64,000 nt of DNA, taken from Strongylocentrotus purpuratus (lineage: Eukaryota; Echinodermata; Echinoidea; Camarodonta; Strongylocentrotidae). Made by a program: the position numbers and the translations under genes. Of the stretch, positions 36,448 through 47,244 are shown in pieces (the first letter of the stretch is position 1; every line of letters starts with the position of its first letter). The DNA lies in NCBI RefSeq assembly GCF_000002235.5, contig NW_022145606.1:23186595-23250594 (forward strand), in the 5' to 3' direction. The notes under the pieces were generated by a model. The model had not been told where the DNA came from. It saw nothing but the letters and a program-made list of their open reading frames with translations, and did no database searches.

Positions 36448-37865
36448 ATGCCTCCGCCCTAAGCTACCCTAAAGGCAATATAGGAAATCGATGAAATTAT
36501 TACAATGAGACATACTATCACCAAGTTTCCACCCTATATCTCTAGTTGTTCTCGAGATATCGCAATAGCAAGGCTAAAACCTAAACACACAGGACCAAGA
36601 GATGCATGAACAAGTAAACACACAGGACCAAGAGATGCGTGAACAAGTAAACACACAGGACCAAGAGATACCTACATGTAGGCCAGTAAACATACCAGGT
36701 CAAGGTTCTCTTGCATGTGGTACATACAAGAAACCTTACCGTTATTGCATATTCTGCAAAAGAATGTGGTCAAAGCTACGGAATCACATAGAGAAAAAGC
36801 ACAAAGATCACAAGAGAGTTTGCCAGGCCTTGAAAATGAGAAAGAAGGAAAGGGATTTAGTATTTGATGCATTCAGAAAAGAGGGCATATTGGAACTGAA
36901 CAAGATAAGATTGAGGAAAAATCCAGATAATCCAGTGCTTGAGAGAGAAAGGAGGAATGATTCAAAGACAAAGGGTAAACTGGTCATTTGTCATCTGTGC
37001 AAAGCATTCATAGAAAAACGTTACATATCAAGACATGTATCTTGCAGAGCCCATGAACTGATTAGATTTTGGGGTCACGAGGTCAAAGTTCAAAGGTCAC
37101 AGGGCTCATTATGTATGCAAAAACAGCTCGTGATCGCGTTATCTCAAGAACCGATTGATGGATTCCTGCCAAACTTTGGTCATGTATGTATCTTGCAGAG
37201 CCCATGAACTGATTAGATTTTGGGGTCACGAGGTCAAAGTTCAAAGGTCACAGGGCTCATTATGTATGCAAAAACAGCTCGTGATCGCGTTATCTCAAGA
37301 ACCGATTGATGGATTCCTGCCAAACTTTGGTCATGTATGTATCTTGCAGAGCCGATGAACTGATTAGATTTGGGGGTCACGAGGTCAAAGGTCACAGGGC
37401 TCATTATGTATGCAAAAACAGCTTGTGATCGCGTTATCTCAAGAACTGATTGTTGGATTCCTGCCAAACTTAGGTCATGTATGTTACTCGCAGAGCCGAT
37501 GAACTGATTAGATTTTGGGGTCATGAGGTCAAGGTCAAAGGTCATGCGGCTCATTATGTATGCAAATAGCTTGTGATCGCATTATCATTTGAACAGATTG
37601 ATGGATTCCTGCCAAACTTAGATCATGTATGTATCTTGCTTATCTTCCAATGAACTGAGTAGATTCTTGGGTCATGAGATCAAAGATCAAAGGGTCATAT
37701 ATGTATATGAGAAATTGGTTGTAATCACGATATTCTGAGAACCTGTTAATGGATTACAAGAAACTTGAATTTGAAAAATTTCTTCTGTTTTGGTTTGTAA
37801 ACTTGCTCTATGACGGAGGCATCTTTCTTGACTGCGCGCAGTCAAAGTTCCATCTAGTTTATCAT
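36448..37865. repeat. Tandem repeat block enclosing the finger exon
   Basis: 36448-36582 is the reverse complement of the end of the repeat at 32040-32210. 37030-37640 is four diverged direct units of about 145-155 bp ('tcttgcagagcccatgaact', 'gattagattttggggtcacg', 'gttatctcaagaaccgattg'), and the block ends 'actgcgcgcagtcaaagttc'. The coding sequence of the next entry is wedged between these two parts. Confidence 0.8.
36583..37047 (+). CDS. EQVNT repeats plus two zinc-finger-like motifs (exon piece)
   Basis: Opens with about 2.5 copies of an 11-residue repeat (EQVNTQDQEMR). Then come CIFCKRMWSKLRNHIEKKH (a C2H2 finger), a basic helical stretch KMRKKERDLVFDAFRKEGIL, and CHLCKAFIEKRYISRHVSC (a C2HC finger). 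I recall this layout, fingers then 'rnkvl...r.eGi...N', from uncharacterised animal proteins that carry a recombinase-like domain. The finger ends at 'agacatgtatcttgcag', which is also the start of the flanking tandem unit, so the exon's 3' border coincides with the repeat (intron start or break not resolvable). The EQVNT repeat ties it to the exon at 51304-52673 on the other strand, although the repeat variants differ (QDQ here, ENQ/ADQ there). Confidence 0.75.
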
Positions 37866-38021
37866 ATCAAAGGGAAAGTATTCTCATAGAACTAAAGAGC
37901 ACCCCCAATAGGAATCAGTGCATAAGAGTAAGTTTTGATAAATGGACCCTATGCCTTTTTTACACAACGATCAACGATATATATTTCAGTAAATTAGCCT
38001 ATAATGGGGTTTGTATCAGAA

Positions 38022-39232
38022 CCCAGGTCGAAATTCCATTAGGATCCGATCCTATTGGACCATCAGAAACCATTAGAGCTATTGGTGTCTAATGGTTTCA
38101 ATAGGGAAAGTGAAATGATGGACCCACAGAAACCATTAGAAAATATCTATTGGACCAACACAAACCCACAGAAGAAATGCTGATGGACCAACAGAAAGCT
38201 TCTATTGGACCAGCATCCACCCATGTCTTCTATGGGTTTCTTGGTCCATTAGATATTTTCTTCTATGATGGGTTTCTGTTGGTCCATTAGATATTTTCTA
38301 TGGGTTCCTGTTGGTCCACTAGAGATCTTTCAATGGGTTCCTAATGCTCCCATGTTCCGAATTCCCTATTGAAACCAATAGTCCAATGGCTTCTATTGGT
38401 AAATCAATAATGATCAATCAGAATCGATTTTAGCAACTGTCCACCAAAAAAAAGTATATTCTAATCTCAATTGCATCAACTCCATCACATAGATCACTTG
38501 GAGTGAGTATTAGATTATCCTTTATTTTGACTGAATGCTTCTACTATTCTATATAATAAACATACATGAATTGTTTCTTGGTTAGTGTTTTATAGTAATC
38601 ATTATAATCAATATATCTATTGCTAAAACGTGAATGAAATTGTAACATGATTAAACAAATAATCTATGAGTCATTAGTTGCCAAAAGAAAATAAAAATCA
38701 TAAAATTGATGTACATTGTCATAAGTTGCTTGACAAATTATGATAAATGTAATTTTCTGTGAACACGTATAAAGTAATCATGAATATGCATGAGATAGAT
38801 TTAGCTGTTGGTTTCTATTGGTTTCTATTGGACCTATTGGTTTCTATTGGTCCCATTGGGTTCTATTGGTCTCATTGGTTTTCTATTGGTCCTATCGGTC
38901 CTATTGGTCCTATTGGTCCTTTCGGTTCTATTGGTTTCTATTGGTCTTATTGGTTTATATTGGTCCTATTGGTCCTATTGGTCCTATTGGTTTATATTTG
39001 TCTTATTGGTTTCTATTGGTCCTATTGGTTTCTATTGGTCCTATTGGTTTCTATTTCTATTGGTTTCTATGGGTGCTATTGGTTTCTTTTGGTTTCTGAT
39101 GGTTTGAATAGTCTCTATTGGATTCAATTCTATGGGTCCAACAGAAACCAATAGACTCCAACAGAAACCATTAGAGACCAATAGAATTTTTCTAATGGTC
39201 TCTATTGGTCTCTATGGGATTTTCGACCTGGG
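38022..39232. mobile_element. TIR element filled with 'ctattggt' repeats
   Basis: CCCAGGTCGAAATTCCATTAG at the left pairs with the right end (reverse complement CCCAGGTCGAAAATCCCATAG). Inside, 38040-38420 and 38805-39215 consist of 'tctattggtttctattggtc' variants in both orientations, with unique AT-rich sequence (38420-38800) between. Open frames through the repeats are meaningless. Confidence 0.7.
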
Positions 39233-39638
39233 AAAACAGGGATGTTTGGAAGAGACATAATACTCACTTTGTTACTTGGTAATGAATTTATTGTAAGGAT
39301 GTAAAGGATGCCAAATAAATTTGCAATCATTCAAGCGAGCATAAATCATAAGACTACGAGATCAGAATGTTGCATCCTGGGAGCGCTGACGGGAACAATA
39401 TGGGTAGTTCAGGACTGAGATGGAGCTATTTCTGGGTCCTGGGAATACTGTAGCTTTAAAAGAATGAAGAACCAGAGAGCAGCTCTTTTTCCCCACCAAT
39501 TAAAAAAAAAATTGGCAAACTGTGAGTTTATTATTGCATAAAGGTTACAGTTAACCTTGTATTAGTTGACCTTCTGTAAGTCGTCAAATAATCGCCCGTG
39601 GAAGCATTGTTTAGACCAGATTGTGCAAAATATGTGTT

Positions 39639-41384
39639 ATTAGGTGATCCGCCATTCATTGGCGGAGAACCTCTTGATTTCGTCAGAATCTTTTTTATTA
39701 TTATTATTTATTTCTGGTCACTTTTTTGTGACATAATTCATGCAAAAACGGCAATGTCAATCATCATGAAATTTCCCATAGTCATGTCCCATCATAAAAT
39801 CTTGACGGGTCATCTGTTTTCATTGTGATCACCCATCCGTGACGTCATCTAGGCGCCATTTTGTAAAATCTTCTTATTGACCATATCTTCCTAACGGAAC
39901 GTTATTTTTTGACCAAATTTGGCATACATTAACTTCAGGTCAAGGTTCAACTCTTCAACCTACGCGCATGCACGCGCGTCAAAATTGAAAAATGCTCCAA
40001 ATGAATTTATTTTGAGTTTACTATACGTTTCAGGCCATTTTGAGCATTTAAAAAAATTCAGCGCGTGCGCGTCTGCGCGCGCGTTTTTTCGCGTGTAGCA
40101 CGTACGGAACGTGGAAACGCCGTTTTTTTACATGTTTTGGGTTCCTAATACTATTGTCAACAATTTTAACTAATTTCCAGTCCTTCTTGACCTATAATAA
40201 CGTAATATGCGCGCGCTAAACCTCAAAATCCGCGCGCGCGCGAAATATGCCAAAAATTGAAAAAATTGTAAAAAAAAGGCAAATTTTGAATTCGCTGTAA
40301 CTTTTCAGAATGCCATGTGACCTCCATTTTTATTTCATATTCTGAAAGGGCATGAGTTGTAGATTCCATTTCATGCATCATTTTGGGTCACCGGATGTTG
40401 TGACATCATCATATTGCCATCTGAAGTAAGAAAATTGATTTTTGATTTTTTACATTACATTTGACAATGTTCTTTTGACTGTCCCAAATTTCAATATGTT
40501 GTAGCTGAGAATGTTATCTACAAGTAACGTGACATTTATTTTTCATTTACATGATGGGATCATGGTCAAATTTTTGATTAAAGGTGAAAAGTCCGAATCT
40601 GCAACATGTACGTGTTATGTCTATGGAGGGTGATTTTTTTTTCTAAGTCACAATTTGCATAGTCTTTCTTTTTACTTTTCTCAGTTGTTTATACCAAAAT
40701 TTGATATGTTGTAGCTGAGACTGTACGCTACGAGAAATGTTATTTTTGATTTAGATTATGGGATCATGGTGAAAAAATTCGAATTAACGTGTGAATTCAG
40801 AATCGGTCATAGACTTTTTCAGATATACGTGTTATGTCTATGTGGAAGCGCCGTGGTATATTGGTGTTGACACTCGACTCTCGTCTTTGTGGCCCGGGTT
40901 CGAATCCGCTGAAGGATTTTGTTTTTTTGTTTTTTGGTGGGCAATTTAAATAAGTTTTGCATTTAATAATTCTTTCATATTTGTTAGTATCGTCTCAAAA
41001 CGTTTATCATTTGTTAACACATTGCACTTTAAAGTTTGTGTACAAAGCCTATGACAAGTTAATTATCAAAAAAAAATCATAATAAATACATAACGTTACC
41101 AATCATGCCCAAGTTTCCAGAGCTGTACTGGGTTATTAAAGACATTCATATTTGTTTATTCTCATTTCCAGACGTTTATCATTTATTGAAATATTGCACT
41201 TCAAAATTTGTGTACAAAGCCTATGGCAAATGAATTATTCTAAAAAAAATCATCTCTTAAGTCTTTAATCATTTCCAAACTTCATATTCAAGATTTTTGC
41301 TGCTATTTTTGTTGCAATTTTTTTTTCTCAATTACATCGTAACTTCCTGCGTCATCTATTAAAATCATGGCGGATCACCTAATT
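39639..41384. mobile_element. 1.75-kb TIR element
   Basis: ATTAGGTGATCCGCCAT at the left is exactly inverted at the right. The interior has two direct partial repeats ('catgtacgtgttatgtctatg', 'gtttatcatttgttaacacattgc' and relatives) and a tRNA-like segment. No transposase is recognised. The superfamily is unknown to me. Confidence 0.75.
40845..40918 (+). repeat. tRNA-derived segment
   Basis: The sequence from 'gcgccgtggtatattggtg' to 'gggttcgaatccgctg' contains a perfect B-box (GGTTCGAATCC) and an A-box-like TGGTATATTGG at the right distance. The T stem and acceptor stem do not pair well, so this looks like a SINE head or decayed tRNA copy, not a functional tRNA. Confidence 0.6.
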
Positions 41385-41544
41385 CATCTCAAGTGACGAA
41401 TTCATGTCTAGTTTACCTCTTAGAAGTAGAATTTCTCAGATTTCTGTGGTCCCAAGGGATTTGACTTAGGCATGCAAATTTAACTGTATTTACATGTGTA
41501 TATATATATATGCACATACATACTGTACATGTACATCTTTGGGA

Positions 41545-41685
41545 AAATATTATATTTCCCCTTAATCCGACTTAGGGGAAAATATTGTATTTCCCCTTAA
41601 CCCAATTAGGGGAAAATATTATATTTCCCCCTAACCCGAATTAGGGGGAAATTTTATATTTCCCCTTAACCCGAATTAGGCCTGG
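41545..41685. repeat. Four ~35-bp palindromic tandem units
   Basis: Each unit is GGGGAAAATATTATATTTCCCC plus 'ttaacccgaatta'. The first part is a near-perfect palindrome. Four units with one to three differences. Confidence 0.85.
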
Positions 41686-41689
41686 CTAA

Positions 41690-42065
41690 TTTGGTAGATG
41701 ATATCGGGGGGGGGGCTCCATGCCTCCTTGAGATCTGGGCCGTCGACTGCACGATCGCGACGAGGAATTGGAATGCACGTCATCCGTTTTGTGAAGAATA
41801 ATGTTTATTAATTATGCTAATTTATGTGTAATTTATGCATGGAATCAGACTTTTTGCTCCTAATCAATAAATAAAGTTCCAAATATACTAATTTGTGGTA
41901 TAGTTACTCTTTTTAGTGTTCTTAGCAAATATACTTCAAAAACATGATATCAAAATTAATTTCTTATGTTTTTGACCTTTTTGTCTGTTATTGTTTTTCG
42001 ATGAAAATTGTCGGCTACACTTGTGCGATCATAAACAGCATGTTATCAATTAATTTTAATCGTTA
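41690..42065. repeat. Dispersed repeat, copy 1 (relative at 45590-45975)
   Basis: G-run, then 'gatctgggccgtcgac', AT-rich middle, 'aaattgtcggctacac' and 'cgatcataaacagca' align with 45590-45975 in the same orientation, with strong divergence. Confidence 0.6.
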
Positions 42066-42425
42066 GAAGCAAAAATAATCATACATTTATGAGTTTTGGC
42101 TGAAAGCACAATTTGTATTGAAATCCTGCATGAAATCATGCTTTTTAGCCATTTTTGGTTAACGTGCATGTATAAACTTATGTGTAACTTCAGAACCACC
42201 TACCTGGGCGTTGCAATGTTGTTCAAAACAGATGCGCTAGACCCAAAAGAAAAAAGTCGTGAAACGTCGCCGCGAGTTTTCGCGATGCAGACTTGTTCCG
42301 CAAAGCATCAAGGGGGTACCTGGAAGGTTTAATACATTGTCACTGCTTTCTCTCACCTTGTCTTTACCCCATCTTACATGCTGCTCCTTATCTTTTGCTT
42401 CTATGCTTATTGTACTTGTTTGTAG

Positions 42426-42632
42426 GAGGGATGAATCAGGAGGAGGAAGGAGGGATGAATCAGGAGGAGGAAGGAGGGATGAATCAGGAGGAGGAAGGAG
42501 TGATGAATCAGGAGGAGGAAGGAGTGATGAATCAGGAGGAGGAAGGAGGGATGAATCAGGAGGAAGGAGGGATGAATCAGGAGGAAGAAGGGACGAAGCA
42601 GGAGGAGGAAAAGGACCATATTGCGTATTCAG
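42426..42632 (+). CDS. Exon of acidic NQEEEG repeats (SET/finger family)
   Basis: Acceptor TTGTTTGTAG, donor CAG|GTATGT. In the frame that joins the next exon it encodes eight or nine copies of MNQEEEG-type repeats (24 or 21 bp units) and then KDHIAYS. Its phase 1 end (G) plus GT of the exon at 43096 gives Gly. Another frame (RDESGGG repeats) is also open but gives no sensible join. Acidic repeats like these are likely a disordered linker; no function can be assigned. The array is probably length-variable between individuals. Confidence 0.65.
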
Positions 42633-43095
42633 GTATGTCTTAGTACATACATGTATGTTATTTTTAAAAGGAACCAAAGATCTTCACTTTACGCAGGACA
42701 CATATTATGCATAACATTATTTACCAATTCACTTTTTTGTTTTTTGTTTGTAGTCTTGACAGATGATTCAAAATTGGCAGTACACCTAACATTATTTTGC
42801 CAACTGCAATGTTTGTTAGCCACTTTACTTGTCTTGGATTTGGAGCACTTATTCCTTACAAAATCAATACATGTGCACATGGCCCGAATTATCAGTCTGG
42901 TATCAAATTGGAAGCTCCCTAATGACGTTTGGCTGGTGCATTGTTCGTTTATCTATGATACCCTCGTAATAGGGAACTTCAGATCTGCCATGGTTATGAT
43001 GCTGGCAAATATTGAAAACAAAAAATATATATTTTGCTCTGATATAAATTATATTTCCCTCATCGATTTTCTTTCTATTTCTCTTTTCTTTATAG

Positions 43096-43191
43096 GTCGG
43101 GGGTACACCCACTGGGAAACTTCCTCCAAAAAATTGGTATGCAACTACTTCGAGCAGTACCTGCTAAGAGATACGAGAAAGAAGTTACCTG
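43096..43191 (+). CDS. C-terminal module exon, first half
   Basis: A 96-base exon between acceptor TTCTTTATAG and donor G|GTATGT. It encodes RGYTHWETSSKKLVCNYFEQ, then YLLRDTRKKLP. I recall this W..eEk..V..yF..yi.....K.PGK pattern as the conserved C-terminal module of the finger/recombinase-like animal proteins. Phase 1 at the end joins exactly to the exon at 57302 to give the expected PGK. The intron would be 14.1 kb long and contain the rest of the scrambled block. Confidence 0.7.
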
Positions 43192-43380
43192 GTATGTGTC
43201 GTGCTATTCACAAAAGGGTACATGCAAGGACTTTTTAAAGTGAAAAGAGATATAAAGTAGAAGGAATGTCATAAACTTCCCAGGGCTCTTTGTTTTTCTG
43301 GAGAGCTTAGAACCCTTGCAATTGTAAAACATAAAATGCTTATGATGTAAATGAGTAGTTTGACCTCTTGTTCCTGATTT

Positions 43381-43701
43381 TTGTCTCGCCTGCGAAGCAG
43401 ATGCGGGACATAGGCGTCGCTATTTCCGGCGACGGCGGCGTTGTCAACATTTCAGGTTAAAGTTTGCTTGGTCAAATTCCTATGGCTTGAATTCCAATAC
43501 CGTGCCACCAATGGTCTTGAAACTGGATTCAAATGATTCGGTAGAGTGTTCTCTTTCATATCCATCCCCATACTCTGTGTTTCGTCCAGGAATAGGGATT
43601 TTATAACCATTTAAACTTGGTTAAGTTTTGGTTAAAGTTTCAGGCCAGTGTCTGTTGCAGGTTAAAGTTTGCATGGTTAAGTTCAGATGTCTATAATTTC
43701 A
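43381..43701 (+). repeat. 5' half of 'tgtctcgcctgcgaagcag' repeat
   Basis: Aligns with 54941-55265 of the fuller copy from its start up to 'gtctataattTCA' and stops there. The complementary 3' half starts at about 52662-52676. Confidence 0.8.
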
Positions 43702-43713
43702 TTAAGAGATAAT

Positions 43714-44526
43714 GGGCTGTATGCATAAAAAGTAGCAATTGCTTGTGCTAGCCTTTTACTTGAATCCGTATGCATAAACATAAACAATTGCTTGCAAGCA
43801 AATGCTTTTGCTAGCAAGCACAAGCAATTGCTTAATGTCCACAAGCAATTGCTTAAAGATCAAGCATTGCTTAAAAACGTATGCATAAAACGAACCTTTT
43901 GCTTGTTCTGATAAGCAATTGCTTACGTTTTTTTAAGCTCCGTCATAGCAGCTTGAGCTCTTGCTTAATCGGGACGTTCGCGGTTAAGCATCATGTTTAT
44001 GCTCGTTAGAGAAAGACCAAAGTTGTACAGGAGTAGAATAAATCGAGAAGAAATTGCTCCCGAGACCTATCGGAAACTATTCCATTTCGACAAAGAGAAC
44101 GTTGAGTGGTTAGCACACAGGTTCATACCTGAACATGATGAAAAACGGGTGTGTGTATTTGGGTGTGCGCTTGTGTGTGCATGTATCGGTGTTTTTTTTT
44201 CATTTTGTTCTGAAATATGTCATCCTGGAATGTTATACTGCCATGTCAGGAAAGGCTACCCCACACGCATGACATTTGAATACACTACTAGTATGCGAAA
44301 CCCGCCTTTGTTCTCCCATGAATGATGTTCGAACCGGCGTGACGTCGCTAATGTTGAGATCGTAAGCAATTGCTTGCTGGAGGCAAGCAAAAGGTTTGAG
44401 CACAAGCAAAATGTTATGCATACGGATTTAAGCAATTGCTTGAGCTTGATCTTTTGCTTGACAAGCAATTGCTTGTGCTTGAAGCAATTGCTTGCAAGCA
44501 ATTGCTACTTTTTATGCATACGGCCC
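43714..44526. mobile_element. PIF/Harbinger-type element
   Basis: GGGCTGTATGCATAAAAAGT at the left is matched by GGGCCGTATGCATAAAAAGT inverted at the right, flanked by AAT on both sides (3-bp target duplication, as in PIF/Harbinger). Beneath the TIRs are many 'aagcaattgctt' palindromes (43730-43920 and 44365-44510). The centre holds a transposase remnant (next entry). Confidence 0.85.
43993..44150 (+). pseudogene. HARBI1-like transposase N-terminal fragment
   Basis: From ATG at 43993: RERPKLYRSRINREEIAPE, then TYRKLFHFDKENVEWLAHRF. This resembles the start of PIF/Harbinger transposases, where an f..rfRf.k..v..L motif precedes the catalytic region. No DDE region follows within the 0.8-kb element, so it is a non-autonomous derivative that kept the N-terminal part. 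Confidence 0.6.
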
Positions 44527-45589
44527 AATGAGATCAATTTAGATTTGAGTTTGATTTGAATTGATTGCAACTCTTTGTAAGATGGACCCCTGGCTTGTTA
44601 CTTTGGTCCTTGCGCAAAAGCACAAAATTTACAATGCAATGCGCAAATGATACTTAGATGGCGTCATGAAAATATAAGTCCATACTTTGATGATCTCATA
44701 AAGAGGTACTTGTGTTATTAAAGTCAATGTACATGTGTGATGACAGGGCATCATACCATCAGAAACCTTACAGATTTTTGTCCTTCATATAATATACAGG
44801 TAGTGTATTTTGACAACAAAAAACAGCCTACCATATCCATAAAAATCTGTTGGTGAACTTTCCATGGCAATACATTTTGTGAAATTTTCCAGCTTTTTTA
44901 TGATGTGCAAGTATTGCAACTAAAATTCAGCCTTCACTACTGTAGCATGTAAATGAAACAGAATGGGCAGCAGGGAGTTGTTGTATGAATTTCCATCCCT
45001 TTTTATGGTAAATACCCAAGGAGCGCTTAATTACTCTCCCACAAAGTGATTAAGGAGAGTTGTACATGTACATGTAGGAGAGCTATCGCTCTCACTGACT
45101 CACTCCCCATTGTAATCCAGTCCCTTGTGAAAGATTTCAAAATTTTCAGTTGAAGCAAATAATTACAACATTGATGAGGTCCCCCAGTGATGAGGTACTA
45201 AGTGGAGTAAGTGTAAATGGACTAATGTTAAAATGCTCACCTGCCTTCCAATTTGTGCCTCTGTCATCTTTTCTGGTCTTTCGGCTGAAAGTAAAATATG
45301 TACCGGTATGTAAAATGCAAGTTGAATAGGCACTAATTCCTGGTTGTACATGTATACAACATTTTTTTTTTAAAGCAAGTCACAATGAGACAACGCCTGT
45401 AATTACATGTACTACCACGATTTCCAATTTTCACTAAAAAAATTAAAAATTAAAACAAACTAAAAGACCATGTTAAACCAGTAACGGTACTTGCAGAAGA
45501 CTATCAAGTCAACCATATTAAACTTTGAACAAACTTGACCCTAGAAAGCCGAGTTATTTGAACCCATCTTATGGCGGGGGGGGGGGGGG

Positions 45590-45975
45590 GGGGGGCCCGG
45601 GGGAAGGGGGGGGGGGGGAGATCTCGGCCGTCAACCAATTGCGATGAAAATTGGCACGCACGTTGCCCAAGACGTAATCTACACATTTGCATAGTCAATT
45701 GGTCCAAAAAAGTTAATTTTTAATCATAAATAAATTAAGCTAATTTTGCATAAAATCATAATTATGCTCTAATTCATTCAATAAATCTCCAAAACTGCTA
45801 AATTTTGGTTTTAGATACTTTTGTAGGATTCTGATCAAATGTACAAGTTTTTTGGTATCATTTTTTTTTCTTATGTATTTCTTATGTATTTCTTTGTTTT
45901 TTTTTATTAAATATGTTGGCTGCACTATTACGATCATGAACAGCAAGAAATTAATTTTAATCAGTAAAAGCAAAA
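45590..45975. repeat. Dispersed repeat, copy 2 (relative at 41690-42065)
   Basis: See 41690. It starts with long G-runs (45575-45618). The stretch 44530-45570 before it contains no recognised gene. Confidence 0.55.
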
Positions 45976-46122
45976 AATTTAAGGATCCAATCTAATCCAA
46001 TCCAAGTATTATAGAGTGCCAATATCTAGTTGTTTTCTAATCAAATAATTATCTCCGATCTTTCTAACATTATTTGAAATACAATATATGGATTCAAAAT
46101 TCTTTCATTTGTAATTTTACAG

Positions 46123-46196
46123 TGTTGATGCGACAATGGAGCCATGCAAGAAGGAGCCTGTGTTGGCACGACTCGTGAACCATCACATTTTCACTA
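46123..46196 (+). CDS. Middle of a KMT5A-like SET domain (exon)
   Basis: After acceptor TAATTTTACAG the first base T completes the TG left by the exon ending at 48149 to give Cys. The exon then encodes VDATMEPCKKEPVLARLVNHH and IFT. This is the 'CVDAt...lgRLvNdsh' core of KMT5A/SET8-like SET domains, which binds S-adenosylmethionine through the Asn. The frame stops at 46199-46201. A weak donor (A|GTTAGA) at 46197 would leave phase 1, which fits the start of the exon at 52673. It lies about 1.1 kb before, not after, the exons that should precede it. Confidence 0.7.
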
Positions 46197-46262
46197 GTTA
46201 GAGAAGAAAAAAATGGCCTGAGTGCTGAAGTAACATCTACATGTATAACATAATATCCAGTA

Positions 46263-46901
46263 TTATTGGTGCAAAGTTATAAAAACAGAGAAATAAATGG
46301 GGGCGAGTTTCATTTTCAAGCTAGCATTGAAGAGTGTTAAACGACTTACAACACAATTCCTTAGTTCTATAAACTCATGAACATCAATATTCTCTCTGAC
46401 ACCAAGCTCATTTATCTTCTTCACTGTGTAGTCTCTAACTTTCCGTAGGTCTTCTTCCTCTGGCTGTTGTTCCGGTCGCCGAAGCTTCTCTTCGCGAGTC
46501 TTGCTCAAACTGTACTCAGCATCACCAAAAATCATATCTTTACTCGTTTCGAACACTGTCACCCACTTTGCGATATCGTTGGCCTTATCATCCTCGTCAT
46601 CAATAAGAAACATCCCTCTCAGTATTTTACTGGTTCGTTTGAGCAGGTAATAAAGAGCAAGTTTTAGGCCTGCCTTCACACCTACACCCTCCGAACTCTC
46701 CACCTTCGTATAAGCATCAATTGCCTCTTCCAGGTGACGGAAATTTTTCCTCTTGAACAAATCACAGATATTCCCACTTTTGTCTGGGAGACTCCCAATG
46801 GCTTGTTCTGCCATGTTCATTTTTGAATGAAGATTGGCCAATCTTCGCATATCAGCCATCACTGATTTTTTTACTTCACTCTTTTTGTCTACCTTCCTTC
46901 T
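46263..46901 (-). CDS. Exon of finger/recombinase-like protein family
   Basis: A 200-residue open stretch on the minus strand, probably entered at the AG at 46902-46903. MADMRRLANLHSKM begins a helical domain. Later blocks are FKRKNFRHLEEAIDAY, GLKLALYYLLKRTSKILRGM, and DVHEFIELRNCVVSRLTLFNA. In the animal family I recall, these are the 'f..v..a...lag......sLAlklG..lkk' and 'f..LrD...aRLTlfNaRRgGEp' segments that open a tyrosine-recombinase-like domain. Here the likeness ends at LTLFNA, with no GT donor at that point, so the exon may be cut by a rearrangement. It lies on the opposite strand from the SET start and the C-terminal exons. Confidence 0.7.
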   Translation of the reverse strand, partial: RRKVDKKSEVKKSVMADMRRLANLHSKMNMAEQAIGSLPDKSGNICDLFKRKNFRHLEEAIDAYTKVESSEGVGVKAGLKLALYYLLKRTSKILRGMFLIDDEDDKANDIAKWVTVFETSKDMIFGDAEYSLSKTREEKLRRPEQQPEEEDLRKVRDYTVKKINELGVRENIDVHEFIELRNCVVSRLTLFNASLKMKLAPIYFSVFITLHQ

Positions 46902-47244
46902 CTGTCATTCCATGAGGAGCCAAACCATGTTTGACATTTGAAATATTTTAGATTTCCATATGATAAAATACAAAAGAAAAAGCGGGCTTGTGACATCATC
47001 ACTTTTGGACACAGCCTCATTCATTGTTTTTTGAAATAATACAAATTTCAAATTGCTGTAACTTTGTTATTTTCCATCTGATTTCAATGAAATTTGTACT
47101 GTTATGCTTGATTGATTTCACACTATCAAATCATCTTTGATCTTTGATCTCGGGGTGGAGTACATGCAAGTAGGAAAGATAGGAAAGACACATTACAGTA
47201 ATCTCCTTGTTTTGTTTTGTTTGCCTTCGCTATCCTAGACAAGA

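Noticed and set aside
38759-39154. Hydrophobic open frames (FYWSYWF, VLLVLLV) that look like membrane proteins
   Set aside because: Translation of ctattggt repeats in three frames; no start context or conservation.
40845-40918. Functional tRNA gene
   Set aside because: Only the A- and B-box motifs fit; the acceptor and T stems do not pair.
42259-42714. RDESGGG-repeat frame as the true protein of the 42.4-kb exon
   Set aside because: It does not join in phase with the exon at 43096; the NQEEEG frame does.
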